DNA of 64,000 nucleotides from Azolla caroliniana (taxonomy: Eukaryota; Polypodiophyta), in the NCBI GenBank assembly GCA_043228905.1, contig JBHGNT010000007.1, forward strand, positions 5,828,001 through 5,892,000, in the 5' to 3' direction. Position 1 is the stretch's first letter; every line of letters starts with the position of its first letter. The position numbers and the translations under genes were made by a program. The notes below the pieces were generated by a model. It did not search any database. It was not told where the DNA came from and saw only the letters and a list, made by a program, of their open reading frames with translations. This document shows, piece by piece, positions 34,978 through 45,029 of the stretch.

Positions 34978-37900
34978 TTATCCCCCCTCCTACGCGACCT
35001 TCCCAAATCGGCCGCTGGTTTGTGGGGATATCGGTGATGAAAATCTTGGATGACCTCTGGGGCATTGTGTAAATTTGCCGATGGTTCCCACGTGGCCTCA
35101 GACATGGGGTAACCCCTCCATAGGACGAGGTATTGCAAGTGTCGACGGTGCCAACGCGAGTCAAGGATTTGGTCGACCTCGTATTCCTCCCCTGTCGTCA
35201 ATTGCACAGGTGGTGGTGGTGGGGCCTGACGTCTTGGGAGTTGTGAAGCATAATGGGGTTTGAGGAGGGAGACATGAAAAACATCGTGAATCCGGAAGTG
35301 GGATGGAAGGGCGAGCCGGAAGGCGACGGGATTGATGCACTCGATGATACGGAATGGTCCCAACTTCTTATAATCAAGTTTCGCACATGGACGAGTAGTA
35401 GAGATGTGTCGACGTAACAACCAGACCACGTCTCCAACAACAAAGTGTGGAGTGGAAGATCGATGGCGATCAACCTGCTTCTTGTATCGTTCACTAGCAA
35501 GACTAAGCTCCAAGGATAAATCATGATGTAGTTCTTCCAAAATGCGGGCGCGATCCTCCGCCGAAGGGTTCACGGAAGTGGTAGGAAGGGAAATGTTGAA
35601 GCGAGGATGTAAACCATAGTTGGCAAAGAAGGGAGTGACGCCAGTCGATGCATGGAGAGAATTATTGTAGGCGAATTCCGCGAGCGAAAGTAAGTTGACC
35701 CAATCATCTTGTTGGTAACTAACCGAGCACCGAAGATACTGCTCAAGGATTTGGTTGACACGCTCTGTTTGCCTGTCAGTTTGGGGGTGATAAGCGGAGG
35801 ACAACTTGACAGAGATGCCTAAAGTTTGTAGCAGGCGCTGCCAGAAGTGAGAGACAAATTGGGGTCCGCGATCCGAGATGACATCATCGGGGAGTCCATG
35901 CAAGCATACCACATTGTTGAGTAGTAGATGCACCATTCCTTCTCCGGAAATGGTTTTGGAGCATGGAGTGAAGTGAGCCATCTTCGTAAACCGATCGACA
36001 ACGATCAACACCGAGTCATAGCTATTGACCAAGGGTAGATCAGTTATCAGGTCCATAGAGATAGAGGCCCAAGGATGACAAGGACATGGAAGCGGTTGTA
36101 GTAAGCCGTATGGTCGATGATGAATGGCTTTGGAGCGAGCACAAACCTCACAACTCTTTATGTATTCTTTGACCAACTTCCATGGTTGTGGCCACCAATA
36201 CCCCTGAGAGATTAGCTTGAGGGTTTTCGCGACCCCGAAATGACCTGCAAGTGGGTCATCGTGGCATTCCGGCAACACCCGGGTGCGACATGGGCCCTCT
36301 GGGACGTATAAGAGATGATCGCAGAACAACAAACCCTCTTGTATGGTGAAGGTGTCGAGATCCTTCCTTTTGGTCGCCTTGGAGGGGTTTTGCAGACTAT
36401 CTCGAATCTCGTTGGCGAACGCATCGGTCTTGGAGGCATCAGTGATTTGTTGGAGTAAAGAATCATCCTGCAACATACAAGTGGCAAAAAGATGCAATTG
36501 GTCGGGTTTCAACAAACGTGTAGATTGTTGAGCATAAGCAGCATCCCCAGGGCGGAGTGCAAGGTCAGCTCGACGAGAAAGGGCATCAGCCTTCCCATGT
36601 TGGCCACCAGGTCGAAATACGATCTCAAAATCGTAGTCGGCGAGAAATGTCGACCAACGGGCCTGCCTTCGATTCAAAGTACGAGTGGTGGAAAAATAAA
36701 CTAAATTTTTATGATTAGTCACTACCTGGACACGATGTTGTGCGCCGGCCAAGTAGGGTCGCCATTCTTCAAAGGCAGCAATGATAGCAGCAAGCTCCTT
36801 GTCGTAAATGGGATAATTGATTTCGGATGCCGTAAATTTTCGGGAATAGTAAGCCATTGGGTGCATTAGGTTGTTGTCGTCTGCCTGGGATAAGATGGCG
36901 CCAATGGCAAAGTCAGAGGCATCGGTTTCGACTTGGAAGGGTTTTGTAGGGTCGACATGTAGCAGCACCGGGGCAGTGATGAATGCGTGTTTGAGTGAGT
37001 CGAACGCATTTTGCGCCTCCGAGGTCCATAAAAATGGAGTGCCTTTATGGGTGAGAGCGATAAGAGGTTGTGCTAGGGTGGAAAACCCTTTGATGAAGCG
37101 ACGGTAAAAATTCGCGAAGCCGAGGAAGGATTGCACATCTTTAAGTCGCCTTGGAGTCACCCACGCCTGAATGACAGAGACCTTCTTCATATCCATGGTG
37201 ATGCCAGTGTGTGAGATGATGTAGCCTAGAAATTCGATCGAGGTACGGTTGAACTCGCATTTCTCGCCTTTGGCATAAAGGCCATGCTTGCGAAGTTTGG
37301 CAAGAACTATTCGGACTTGGCGAGTGTGCTCCTCCATGTTTGGCGAGAAAATGAGAATATCATCGAGGTAAATGACAACAAAAAGATCAAGATATTCCCG
37401 GAATATATCGTTCATCATATGTTGAAAAACTGCGGGAGCGTTAGTAAGACCAAAAGGCATTACCTTGTATTCGAAATGCCCATACCGTGTTCGAAATGCG
37501 GTTTTCCATTCATCCCCCGGCTTGATGCGTACTAGATTGTACGCTCCACACAGATCAACTTTGGAGAAGACACGCGCAACTCGGAGTCGATCAAGGAGTT
37601 CGGGGATCAGAGGTAGCGGATAGCAGTTGCGCACAGTGAGTTTGTTGATACCTCGGTAGTCGACGCATAAGCGTAGAGAGCCGTCCTTCTTCTTCACAAA
37701 TAAAATGGGGGGCCCGGCTGGTGACTTAGAGGGTTGAATAAATCCTTTCTCGAGGTTCTCATCGAGATACACATGAAGGGCCTTCAACTCTGGTGCAGAC
37801 AACGCATATAGAGGACCAAAGGGTGGACACGCACCTTCTTGAAGATCAATCAGACAGTCGTAGAGCCGGTGTTCAGGCAAACGATCAGCATTACATTTTT

Positions 37901-38489
37901 CAAATACGTCGGAGAAGTGTTGGTATTTTTCGGGTATAACATGGAGTGTGTTAGAAATGGTGCCACAAACAAACCCATCCTGGACCGATGATGGGGTCGT
38001 CAATTCGGAGTCGACCGTCTCCGAAGGATAGGAAACTGAATTTACCTTCATACTTTTGCACGAGCATCTTGGCTTGCTAAATGTGATCGAGCGGTTGCAC
38101 CAATCCACTATTGGATTGTGCGCCTCCAACCACGTTAGTCCTAAGACGATCGGATCTCGAGGAGATGCGATGAGGTAAAAGGCGAGCTCCTCCTGGTGTG
38201 AGCCCACCCGAAGCCCTAATGGGATTGTAGCTTGAGTAATTGCACCCGACGAGAGGACGCACCCATCGATGGCTTCAACTGGAATGGGTTTTAAGAGGCC
38301 AACGACAGGTACGCCATGTGCTTGGGCAAACGCGACGTCGATGAAGCAAGAAGATGCCCCAGAATCAAGTAAAGCAACAGACTGGATGGAACTAGAGTTA
38401 AACGAAAGCCATACCTCCAATGTGAAATTGCCTGATGGTCCGGCAATGGAACCAAGAGAATGTGGGCGACGGGAGATGTCCAGTTGCAT
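34947..38489 (-). CDS. Gypsy pol polyprotein with chromodomain
   Basis: 1180 residues, uninterrupted. Protease DSGAS at residues 42-46; reverse transcriptase with FVKKKDGSLRLCVDYRGIN (about 264) and the catalytic YLDD at 374-377; RNase H with ETDASDFAIGAILSQ (about 530); integrase with an H-H-C-C zinc region (HDDPLAGHFGVAKTL...CEVCARSK, about 740-790) and a D,D-E core including DRGPQFVSHFW; and a chromodomain in the last 80 residues (EEYEVDQILDSRW...YLVLWRGYP, from about 1101) that would direct integration to marked chromatin. It makes cDNA and inserts it in the nucleus. The Met used here lies 5 nt after the gag stop in another frame. Upstream codons in the pol frame remain open into gag, so frameshifting or re-initiation is possible. 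The last ~10 codons run into the 3' LTR. Confidence 0.95.
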   Translation of the reverse strand: MQLDISRRPHSLGSIAGPSGNFTLEVWLSFNSSSIQSVALLDSGASSCFIDVAFAQAHGVPVVGLLKPIPVEAIDGCVLSSGAITQATIPLGLRVGSHQEELAFYLIASPRDPIVLGLTWLEAHNPIVDWCNRSITFSKPRCSCKSMKVNSVSYPSETVDSELTTPSSVQDGFVCGTISNTLHVIPEKYQHFSDVFEKCNADRLPEHRLYDCLIDLQEGACPPFGPLYALSAPELKALHVYLDENLEKGFIQPSKSPAGPPILFVKKKDGSLRLCVDYRGINKLTVRNCYPLPLIPELLDRLRVARVFSKVDLCGAYNLVRIKPGDEWKTAFRTRYGHFEYKVMPFGLTNAPAVFQHMMNDIFREYLDLFVVIYLDDILIFSPNMEEHTRQVRIVLAKLRKHGLYAKGEKCEFNRTSIEFLGYIISHTGITMDMKKVSVIQAWVTPRRLKDVQSFLGFANFYRRFIKGFSTLAQPLIALTHKGTPFLWTSEAQNAFDSLKHAFITAPVLLHVDPTKPFQVETDASDFAIGAILSQADDNNLMHPMAYYSRKFTASEINYPIYDKELAAIIAAFEEWRPYLAGAQHRVQVVTNHKNLVYFSTTRTLNRRQARWSTFLADYDFEIVFRPGGQHGKADALSRRADLALRPGDAAYAQQSTRLLKPDQLHLFATCMLQDDSLLQQITDASKTDAFANEIRDSLQNPSKATKRKDLDTFTIQEGLLFCDHLLYVPEGPCRTRVLPECHDDPLAGHFGVAKTLKLISQGYWWPQPWKLVKEYIKSCEVCARSKAIHHRPYGLLQPLPCPCHPWASISMDLITDLPLVNSYDSVLIVVDRFTKMAHFTPCSKTISGEGMVHLLLNNVVCLHGLPDDVISDRGPQFVSHFWQRLLQTLGISVKLSSAYHPQTDRQTERVNQILEQYLRCSVSYQQDDWVNLLSLAEFAYNNSLHASTGVTPFFANYGLHPRFNISLPTTSVNPSAEDRARILEELHHDLSLELSLASERYKKQVDRHRSSTPHFVVGDVVWLLRRHISTTRPCAKLDYKKLGPFRIIECINPVAFRLALPSHFRIHDVFHVSLLKPHYASQLPRRQAPPPPPVQLTTGEEYEVDQILDSRWHRRHLQYLVLWRGYPMSEATWEPSANLHNAPEVIQDFHHRYPHKPAADLGRSRRRGDNVKIRTLDTT
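34978..34990 (-). promoter_or_regulatory. Gypsy polypurine tract
   Basis: On the minus strand GGAGGGGGGATAA stands immediately before the 3' LTR; it is the primer for plus-strand DNA synthesis. Confidence 0.85.
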
Positions 38490-38494
38490 GGCTC

Positions 38495-39511
38495 CTACTG
38501 CAACCGAACGATGTCGTTTTCCGGATGTTGGGGTCCGTTAGTTCGATGGAATTGCGGGCGAGTACTCCTAGGACAATGGCGAATGACATGACCGGAGGCG
38601 CCACAATACATGCACAAGCCATTAGCCCGCCAAAATTGTCGTTCAACATCAGTCAATGGCCGAAATCGGGCTTGATCAATTTCCATGGGGATAGGAGCAT
38701 CTGCCAAAGTAGGCGAGTGTGAGGATGCCTGGGGTTGTATGACTGGGGCTTGGCGTGGAAGTGAATGAGGTGGAACCCAAGTCCAACGCTCTTCTTGGCG
38801 AAATTCGAAAAGACGATTGTCACAATGAACTGCTTGTGAAATCGCTTGGGATAACGAGGTGGGCTCCGGAAAGTTTAAGAGAAGATTCTTGACATTGCTT
38901 CGAAGGCCACGCCGAAAGTGATCAATTAAAGCTTGATCATCCCAATTGACATAGCATGCTAGTTGTCGAAATTCTGAAGCATAGACTGAAGCTGCACGCG
39001 AACCTTGTTCGAGTGCATAAATCTTGTTAAGAGTTGTACGTCGTCGGTCCGTCTCTCCAAATGTGGCCTCTAACTCGGCGAGGAAGGCAGGAAAGTCCTC
39101 CAATAGAGGTGACGAGGTTTCTACCAATGGTGCAAACCAAGCTTGGGTCGGACCGGAGAGAAGGGTGCCCACAAGGCCGACTTGTCGAAGACCATCTCCA
39201 TAACGTTGAGGTTGTAGCCGAATGATAAGTCGAACTTGGTTGATGAACCCTCGGAAACGCGACCTCGTTCCATCAAATTTTTCTGGGAGGCTAACCTTAG
39301 GCTCAAGAAACTGTGACGAAGCTAGGCTAGATGTTGGTAGAAGATCTGGCTCTAGGCTAGGTTGTTGTGGGAGACTAGGGTTCGGGGGTTGTGAGGATAG
39401 GGAGGTACCGACTTGAAGTTCTTGTAAAGAATTTCGAAGAGCTTCATTTTCAAGCTGTAGTTGTCGTAAGGCTACCATTATTTGGCCTAACTCACTAGTT
39501 GAGTCGGACAT
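38495..39511 (-). CDS. Gypsy Gag
   Basis: 338 residues, uninterrupted: an N-terminal coiled-coil-like region (LGQIMVALRQLQLENEALRN), a retrotransposon capsid domain (about 80-220, with FDGTRSRFRGFINQVRL) and a single C-x2-C-x4-H-x4-C knuckle near the C terminus (CMYCGASGHVIRHC). It packages the element RNA. Its ATG lies only 50 nt from the 5' LTR. Confidence 0.93.
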   Translation of the reverse strand: MSDSTSELGQIMVALRQLQLENEALRNSLQELQVGTSLSSQPPNPSLPQQPSLEPDLLPTSSLASSQFLEPKVSLPEKFDGTRSRFRGFINQVRLIIRLQPQRYGDGLRQVGLVGTLLSGPTQAWFAPLVETSSPLLEDFPAFLAELEATFGETDRRRTTLNKIYALEQGSRAASVYASEFRQLACYVNWDDQALIDHFRRGLRSNVKNLLLNFPEPTSLSQAISQAVHCDNRLFEFRQEERWTWVPPHSLPRQAPVIQPQASSHSPTLADAPIPMEIDQARFRPLTDVERQFWRANGLCMYCGASGHVIRHCPRSTRPQFHRTNGPQHPENDIVRLQ

Positions 39512-39548
39512 AGCTATGGCTTATGAGAGAGAGAGCTATGAGGATGGG

Positions 39549-39559
39549 AAGGTGAACAA
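39549..39559 (-). promoter_or_regulatory. candidate self-priming site of the Gypsy element
   Basis: In element orientation TTGTTCACCTT starts 2 nt after the 5' LTR, exactly where a primer-binding site belongs. It does not resemble a plant tRNA 3' end. It is exactly complementary to AAGGTGAACAA (39664-39654), which begins 32 nt after the first base of the TATA box TATAAATA (39696-39689) and is therefore the predicted start of the element RNA. Tf1-type elements prime from the first 11 nt of their own RNA in just this way. The complementarity and positions are seen directly; the mechanism is inferred. Confidence 0.65.
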
Positions 39560-39561
39560 AC

Positions 39562-39916
39562 TGTCACGGATCATAAGCTCAAGAGACAAGCAAGAAGATA
39601 ACCAAATGGACAAGAAAGAAGATAGTATTAAAGGAAAGACTCCATAACTGGTGTTGTTCACCTTGAATTCCTTCAAGGTGAACTCCTCTATTTATACTAC
39701 ATGGCATGCATACTTGTTTGCACGCATGTGAATCTACAATAGAGCATGTAGGTATGCATGCATGTGCCAAGTGTAAATACTACAAGGGAGCAACTATGCA
39801 CATGATACTAGCAAAATAATAAGGATCAATTACATACATAACTATGTACTAGATATCTTGGTTAACTCATAATACTAGATTATAACTATGTCGTGTCAAG
39901 AGTTCGAATCTTGACA
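39562..39916 (-). repeat. Gypsy 5' LTR (right copy)
   Basis: 355 bp, the partner of 34623-34977. TATA box at 39689-39696 and predicted transcript start near 39664, giving U3 39916-39665 and R-U5 39664-39562. The 28-bp palindrome 39656-39683 (12-bp arms, 4-bp centre) spans the predicted start site. Confidence 0.95.
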
Positions 39917-39921
39917 ACCAT

Positions 39922-41460
39922 GATCTGGGCCTTGTACCTCGGTGGATTTCCGTTGTCTCCCGGTTTCAGCTTGTACACCCACATATTCCGGAGTGCTCTC
40001 TTTCCTTTCAACAGCTCCGTCAATTCATATGTGTGGTTCTCATGTAGAGAATCTATCTCATCCTACATGGCACTTAACCACTTGCGGTTGTGGGTGTCTT
40101 TCTTTGCTTTTTCGAGGATTTCTGGCTCCTCCTCATCGGTCAACAATACGTGCTCTGCATCCGGAAATCTCTAGGGGGCTCTTCTCTCTCTGAGAGGGTA
40201 TCTTCGTCCTTGGTTTTCCGCAACCGGTTCTTCCATCTGTTCCGAATCCGAATCCATTTTGGGGTATTGTCCAGTTCCGGTTTCAGCTTACTCTTCTTCT
40301 TCTTCGGTCAGTTCGGTTCCTGCTCCGAATCTGGCTGGTTCTTCGAGTGTCATCCGGCTTCCGGCCGAATGGGTCCTCATCTCATTCAACTAATCTTTGC
40401 CGGAATTCATTATCTTTTTCTCCGACTCCCAGTCGGCAATGGTCTTATCCTCCATGAAGATAATGTCTCGACTTCGGAATACCTTCTTGTCAACCAGATC
40501 CCATGCCTGGTAATCGAACTCATCATCGTCGTATCCAAGGAATATGCATGGCCTGGACTTCGGATCCAGCTTTGCTCTCTTGTCCTTTGCAATATGCGCA
40601 TATGCGAGACACCCAAACACCATCAGATGTCGGTAAGACACGTCTTTACCGGTCCATACTCTCTGTGGTGTGTCTCCGTCCAAGGGTGCTGAGGGTGATC
40701 TGTTTATCACATACGTCTTTGTCATCAGTGCCTCAGCCCAAAACGTCTTGGGTAGCTTTGCATGTGCCAGCATGCTCCGGACTATCTTCATCACAGTCCA
40801 GTTCATCTGCTCGGCCAACCCATTTAGTTCCGGCGTCTTCGACATGGTGAATTCGGCCAGATTCCCTTCGATCGACAATACTCCTAGAATTGCCCCCGGT
40901 ACTCTCCTCCGTTATTTGCTCGAACCACTTTCAGCTTCCGGCCGGTTTCTCTTTCCACTCTCGCGTGGAGTTCCTTGAAGACAGACAACACCTAATCCTT
41001 CATCTTCAACGGTGAGACCCACAACTTCCGGGTGTGGTCATCTATGAACGTCACGAAGTATTGTGATCCAACATATGACGTCGTGTCCACTTGACACACA
41101 TCGGTATGCACCAACTCCAATGGTGCATTCCGTCTCATCGGTGGTCTTGACCGGAGGGAGGTTCGGTTTTGCTTGCCAGCCAAGCAATCAGTGCCCTTCT
41201 CAAGATGCACGTCTTTCACCTCCAGAATGAGGTTGTGTTCGGCAAGTCTTCTCGTCCCCTTCTGGCTCATATGACACAGTCTCTTATGCCACTACTCATC
41301 AGCAATGTCAGATGCTACGTTCACTTCTTCCTGGCATATCCAGGCATGCATCAAGTACAATGTGTTGATCTTCCAGGCTCAATCCACAATCAGGCTTCCT
41401 TTATTGAATTTCATGACTCTGTTCCGGATGCTACCCATGTAGCCTTCATCATCTAGCCAA
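39922..41460 (-). pseudogene. Copia pol, integrase part with stops
   Basis: Minus strand: GAG-pre-integrase with HKRLCHMSQKGTRRLAEHNL (about 41290-41230), integrase core (LELVHTDVCQVDT, FVTFIDDHTRKLWV), a stop near 40992, then the integrase C-terminal part in another frame (LNGLAEQMNWTVMKIVRSML..., 40878-40390) including the CIFLGYDDDEFDYQAWD segment. The N-terminal reverse-transcriptase linker continues, badly broken, to the Gypsy insertion. Confidence 0.85.
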
Positions 41461-42575
41461 CCGACTGATATTAGGTTCAAACGAACCTCTAGAATGTGTC
41501 AAACATCCTTCAACAACAACTTGCACCCGGTTGATGTAGTCAACCACACATCTCCTATGCTGACAATTCGGCATGTGCCATCATTCCCCATCCGAACACA
41601 ACCGTGATCACCGGTTGTGTAGGATGAGAAGCATCTCTGGTTCGGTGTCAAATGGAACAACGCTCTAGAATCGACAACCCACGTTGTCTCGTCGATGACA
41701 AGGTTTAGCTCGCTCTCCTCAGTGATGAGCATCAGTTCCTCTTCACTTGTCGTGATCATTGACGTTCCTTTTCTCTCCGAAATCTTCTTCGGTTCCGTAC
41801 CGTCGGCTTCCCCTTTGGATTTACGGAAGTGTCGGCAATTCTTCTGGAAGTGCCCCAACTTTCCGCAATAAAAGCAAGTGGGCCTTCCCCTTGACTTCGA
41901 CCTTGCCCCCGATTTGTCCCGGTTTTGGGGACTCTTGTACCGGCCTCTTCCCCGATTATGGTCATCTTCCGTGACCAAGGCCTTCAGATCAATTCCGGAC
42001 TCCTGGTCCTTCCGGTGATCTTCTTCATCTAGCAAGCTTGATTTTACCCTTGCTAGGGACAATTGCTTTCCTTCTGGCCTGATGTTGCCCAAAGTGACAA
42101 CCAGCGTCTCCCAACTGTCCGGGAGGGAACTGAGCGGGAGCAATACAAGTACCTCATCGGCCGGAGGTACTTCAAATGAAGTTGTTTGATTTATAAGCCC
42201 CTAAAATGCGTTCATATGCTCCGCCATGCTGGATCCATCCTGGTACCAGAGTCTCACTAGCTTCCGGAATACCGAAACCCGATTCACGACATTTTTGTTC
42301 TGGAACATGATGTCGATCTTCTCCCAGAGTTCATGAGCCTTACTTTCTTCATTAAAGTTGTTATATAGGCTCATGTCGATGAAGCACCGAATGTATGTCG
42401 TTGTCTTCATGTGCATCACCTCCCATGTCGTGGCATCGATCTTGTCCGGTTTCTTGTCCCTGAACTGTACCAGTAGCCAAAGATATTTTACCACGAGCAT
42501 GTCCCTCATCTTCGACTTCCACTCTGGGTAGTTGGAGCCGGTGAGCTTGAACATGCCGTCGAATGATTCTTCCAT
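41461..42575 (-). pseudogene. Copia gag and protease, stop-interrupted
   Basis: From Met at 42575: a capsid domain (FDGMFKLTGSNYPEWKSKMRD) up to an in-frame stop at 42201-42203, then the same frame to 41499 with the CCHC knuckle CFYCGKLGHFQKNC and the protease region WVVDSRALFHLT, in which the usual DSGAS-type triplet reads D-S-R-A. The next stop (TGA after LLLKDV) stands where Copia proteins usually have Arg. Only single-base changes separate this from an open frame. Confidence 0.87.
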
Positions 42576-42585
42576 TCCCTTGTAA

Positions 42586-42597
42586 GCTCTGATACCA
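42586..42597 (-). promoter_or_regulatory. Copia primer-binding site
   Basis: On the minus strand TGGTATCAGAGC, three bases from the 5' LTR; the standard complement of initiator Met-tRNA. It contrasts with the nested Gypsy element, which has none. Confidence 0.92.
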
Positions 42598-42600
42598 GTT

Positions 42601-43169
42601 TGTGCGAAAATAAAGCTTGGCCACAACCAAGTCTTCAACAAGGAATAGAAGAGAACAAACTAAAACCGAGATGACACGGGATGTTTACGTGGAAAACCCT
42701 AAACGGGAAAAACCATAGGAGCCCACAAACTCCAACTATCATTATGAGAGGAGGAATACAAAGTGAGACTCAGAGGCAACGACCTCGACCTTTATGTCTT
42801 CGCCAATGGCGGTTACAAACAGAAAACTAGTTCTGTATATATATATCTTTCTCTCACTCTCTGTATACAACAATATACAACATTTAACTATAATCACCTC
42901 ACTCTTACACTATGTTATTGCCCTAAGTCATATTTATACTTATATGACTTTAGGGCTATTTACAAATATAGCCTTGATGGGCTCACCATGAAACATATTT
43001 ACACATATGTCCTTGGATCCAGTTTGCACCGGATCCATCCAGATTCACTCGATCCGATTTCTGGGTCTCATTTGGAAGCCTTCCGGATCCGGTTCCTTCA
43101 TCTGGCTCGTCTGATCCGACTCCTCCGGTTCTCATCCGAATCCCATCCGGAGTGACCAAATTCCCAACA
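42601..43169 (-). repeat. Copia 5' LTR (right copy)
   Basis: 569 bp, TGTGCGAAAATAAAGC... to ...AATTCCCAACA, the partner of 32711-33250. Confidence 0.9.
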
Positions 43170-43174
43170 GATTG

Positions 43175-44690
43175 CTTCACCAGCACCATTGGTGTAAAAC
43201 AGGGTTGCCCTTATCACCGACTCTTTTTGGGATCTACATTGATGAGATCACTTATTTTATTGCTCGTAAGGGAGCCACGGACTAAGGGATGGCTCTTCGA
43301 CTCATTAGTGACCCCTTCCCTCATGTATGCATCGGTATTATGGGCTCCGGGTCTACCATCTTTCATGTGGACGCACTTAGAGAGACCTTTGGTGACGACG
43401 TTATCACAACAACTTCGAAGCAAATCGACAGTACCACATGACATTATTAGATCAAAGTTTAGTTTGCCCACGATGCTAGTAGAAGCACTTTTCCAAGTGG
43501 TAGTTTTTATTTATAGGATACATAGCCAACCACAAGATAGGATATCCCGTCAAGCTTTTGAGGCATCCCGATCCCTATATGCATCCGGAGATACTAGCTC
43601 TTGGTATAGCACGGTAATGAGTTGGTTACTTGCAAATGGCATAGACATTAGTAACCTACCTCCCCTTAAGAACAACCATGAGACTGATCAAACTTTAATA
43701 TCTCATGAGGATTGTAATAAAGTAATACACCAAGAAATATGGCAAATCTACACCAAATATAAATGGACCACCCCATGAGAGGCACTCCCATCTAAAACAT
43801 TGTACTATAATGAACACTTCATGCACTTCTCTAAGTTGGGTTTTATTACACGACCAAAATATCTAGATACATTCTTATCAAATGCGCTAAGGGTCACCAT
43901 TGGACAACTTAGGATATCATCTCACCAACTTGAGATTGAGAATGGTCGTGCTAATAGAGTCCCTCGAGAGGAAAGGCTATGTAGGTTATATCACATAGAA
44001 ATAGAGGATGAGTATCACTTTACATGCATGTGTCCAACTTATGCCGAGATAAGGGTGAAATACCAAGACATACTAGGACCCTCTCCCACCCTCTCCAAAC
44101 TATTAGATACCCCGGATATAAAGAGACTATGTAGGTATATCTTAGACCTAAAACAACATAGGGAGAATAAACTACAAAATGTTAACCATAACCATTTTAA
44201 TATTCGCCAACATGTACACGTAACTAACGTAATTTTTCAGGAACAAGGGGAGACGATGAATGTGGACACACCTACACCACTCGGCCTCTCTCTTGATGAA
44301 GTAGAAATGCAAAGAACAACCAAACGCCCTTGGATGTCGGGCTTCAAAGCAACTCGATGTGGAGTAGAAACAATTAAGAAGATAAGGGAACGTGAGAGGC
44401 TATGGTTGGGGTACCTCTTACATTGGGACCACGGGCCACATCCACATCGAAACCCGTTTTGACCTCCTGCTTCTTTTCGAGAGACTTGGATGTAAATGAA
44501 ACTAGGCCTATATAAAGTCATTTCCTTATAGAACATGTTTTTTTTACTAGAACTCCTTAGCTTAAGCTCTATTTTATTTTTATTTATTTTTAGGTAAATG
44601 CCCCATTTTTGTTGTAAACCAATTGTCTCATGGGCCAATTTTGGTCTTAGAAGACATTAATATATCTTTCTTTCTCTCTCAATCCTCATT
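43175..44690 (+). pseudogene. LINE reverse transcriptase end, C-terminal region and 3' tail
   Basis: It continues the LINE from 32710: FTSTIGVKQGCP, then a jump that omits the expected catalytic [FY]xDD segment, then a long C-terminal part in two frames (43152-43778 and 43800-44462) including RLCRLYHIEIEDEYHFTCMCP, a zinc-knuckle-like region, and a stop at about 44460. The 3' UTR ends in TAATATATCTTTCTTTCTCTCTC. The internal deletion makes the element non-functional independently of the Copia insertion. Confidence 0.87.
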
Positions 44691-44965
44691 GGATGTGGCA
44701 AATGAAGATGCCACCCCCTCTCTCAACTTGTCCATATGTATGTGTGTATGCATATGTATGTATGTATGTATGTATGCATGTATGCATGTTGCGAGAAATA
44801 CCAAATAAAACTCTCTCTCTCTCTCCCTCTCTCTCTCTCAATCCTCATTGGATGTGTCCAATGAAGATGCCACCCCCTCTCTCAACTTGTCCATATGTAT
44901 GTGTGTATGCATATGTATGTATGTATGTATGTATGCATGTATGCATGTTGCTAGAAATACCAAAT

Positions 44966-45029
<64 letters not shown>

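Larger units (their letters stand above)
34623..39916 (-). mobile_element. young Ty3/Gypsy chromovirus with candidate self-priming
   Basis: Flanked by the 5-bp duplication ACCAT (34618-34622 and 39917-39921). The 355-bp LTRs differ at four positions by my reading, all transitions. Gag (39511-38495) and pol (38489-34947) are uninterrupted, and pol ends in a chromodomain. The domain order protease-RT-RNase H-integrase defines Ty3/Gypsy. There is no tRNA-type primer site next to the 5' LTR; an 11-nt match to the predicted transcript start is found there instead. The polypurine tract lies at 34978-34990. It looks recently active and possibly autonomous. Confidence 0.95.
32711..43169 (-). mobile_element. 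Ty1/Copia element inserted in the LINE (itself split by a Gypsy element)
   Basis: Flanked by the 5-bp duplication GATTG (32706-32710 and 43170-43174). LTRs are at 32711-33250 and 42601-43169. On the minus strand: primer site, gag, protease, integrase, reverse transcriptase and RNase H, then the polypurine tract at 33253-33262. The reverse transcriptase is cut by the Gypsy element at 34623-39916 (duplication ACCAT). Removing that insert restores the YKA..MVKGFQQKKGVDFDEIF reading. The LTRs differ by many substitutions and indels, so it is clearly older than the Gypsy element. Confidence 0.93.

Noticed and set aside
39922-40692. Plus-strand frames of up to 200 codons
   Set aside because: They are antisense to the Copia integrase and linker, whose motifs are clear on the minus strand.
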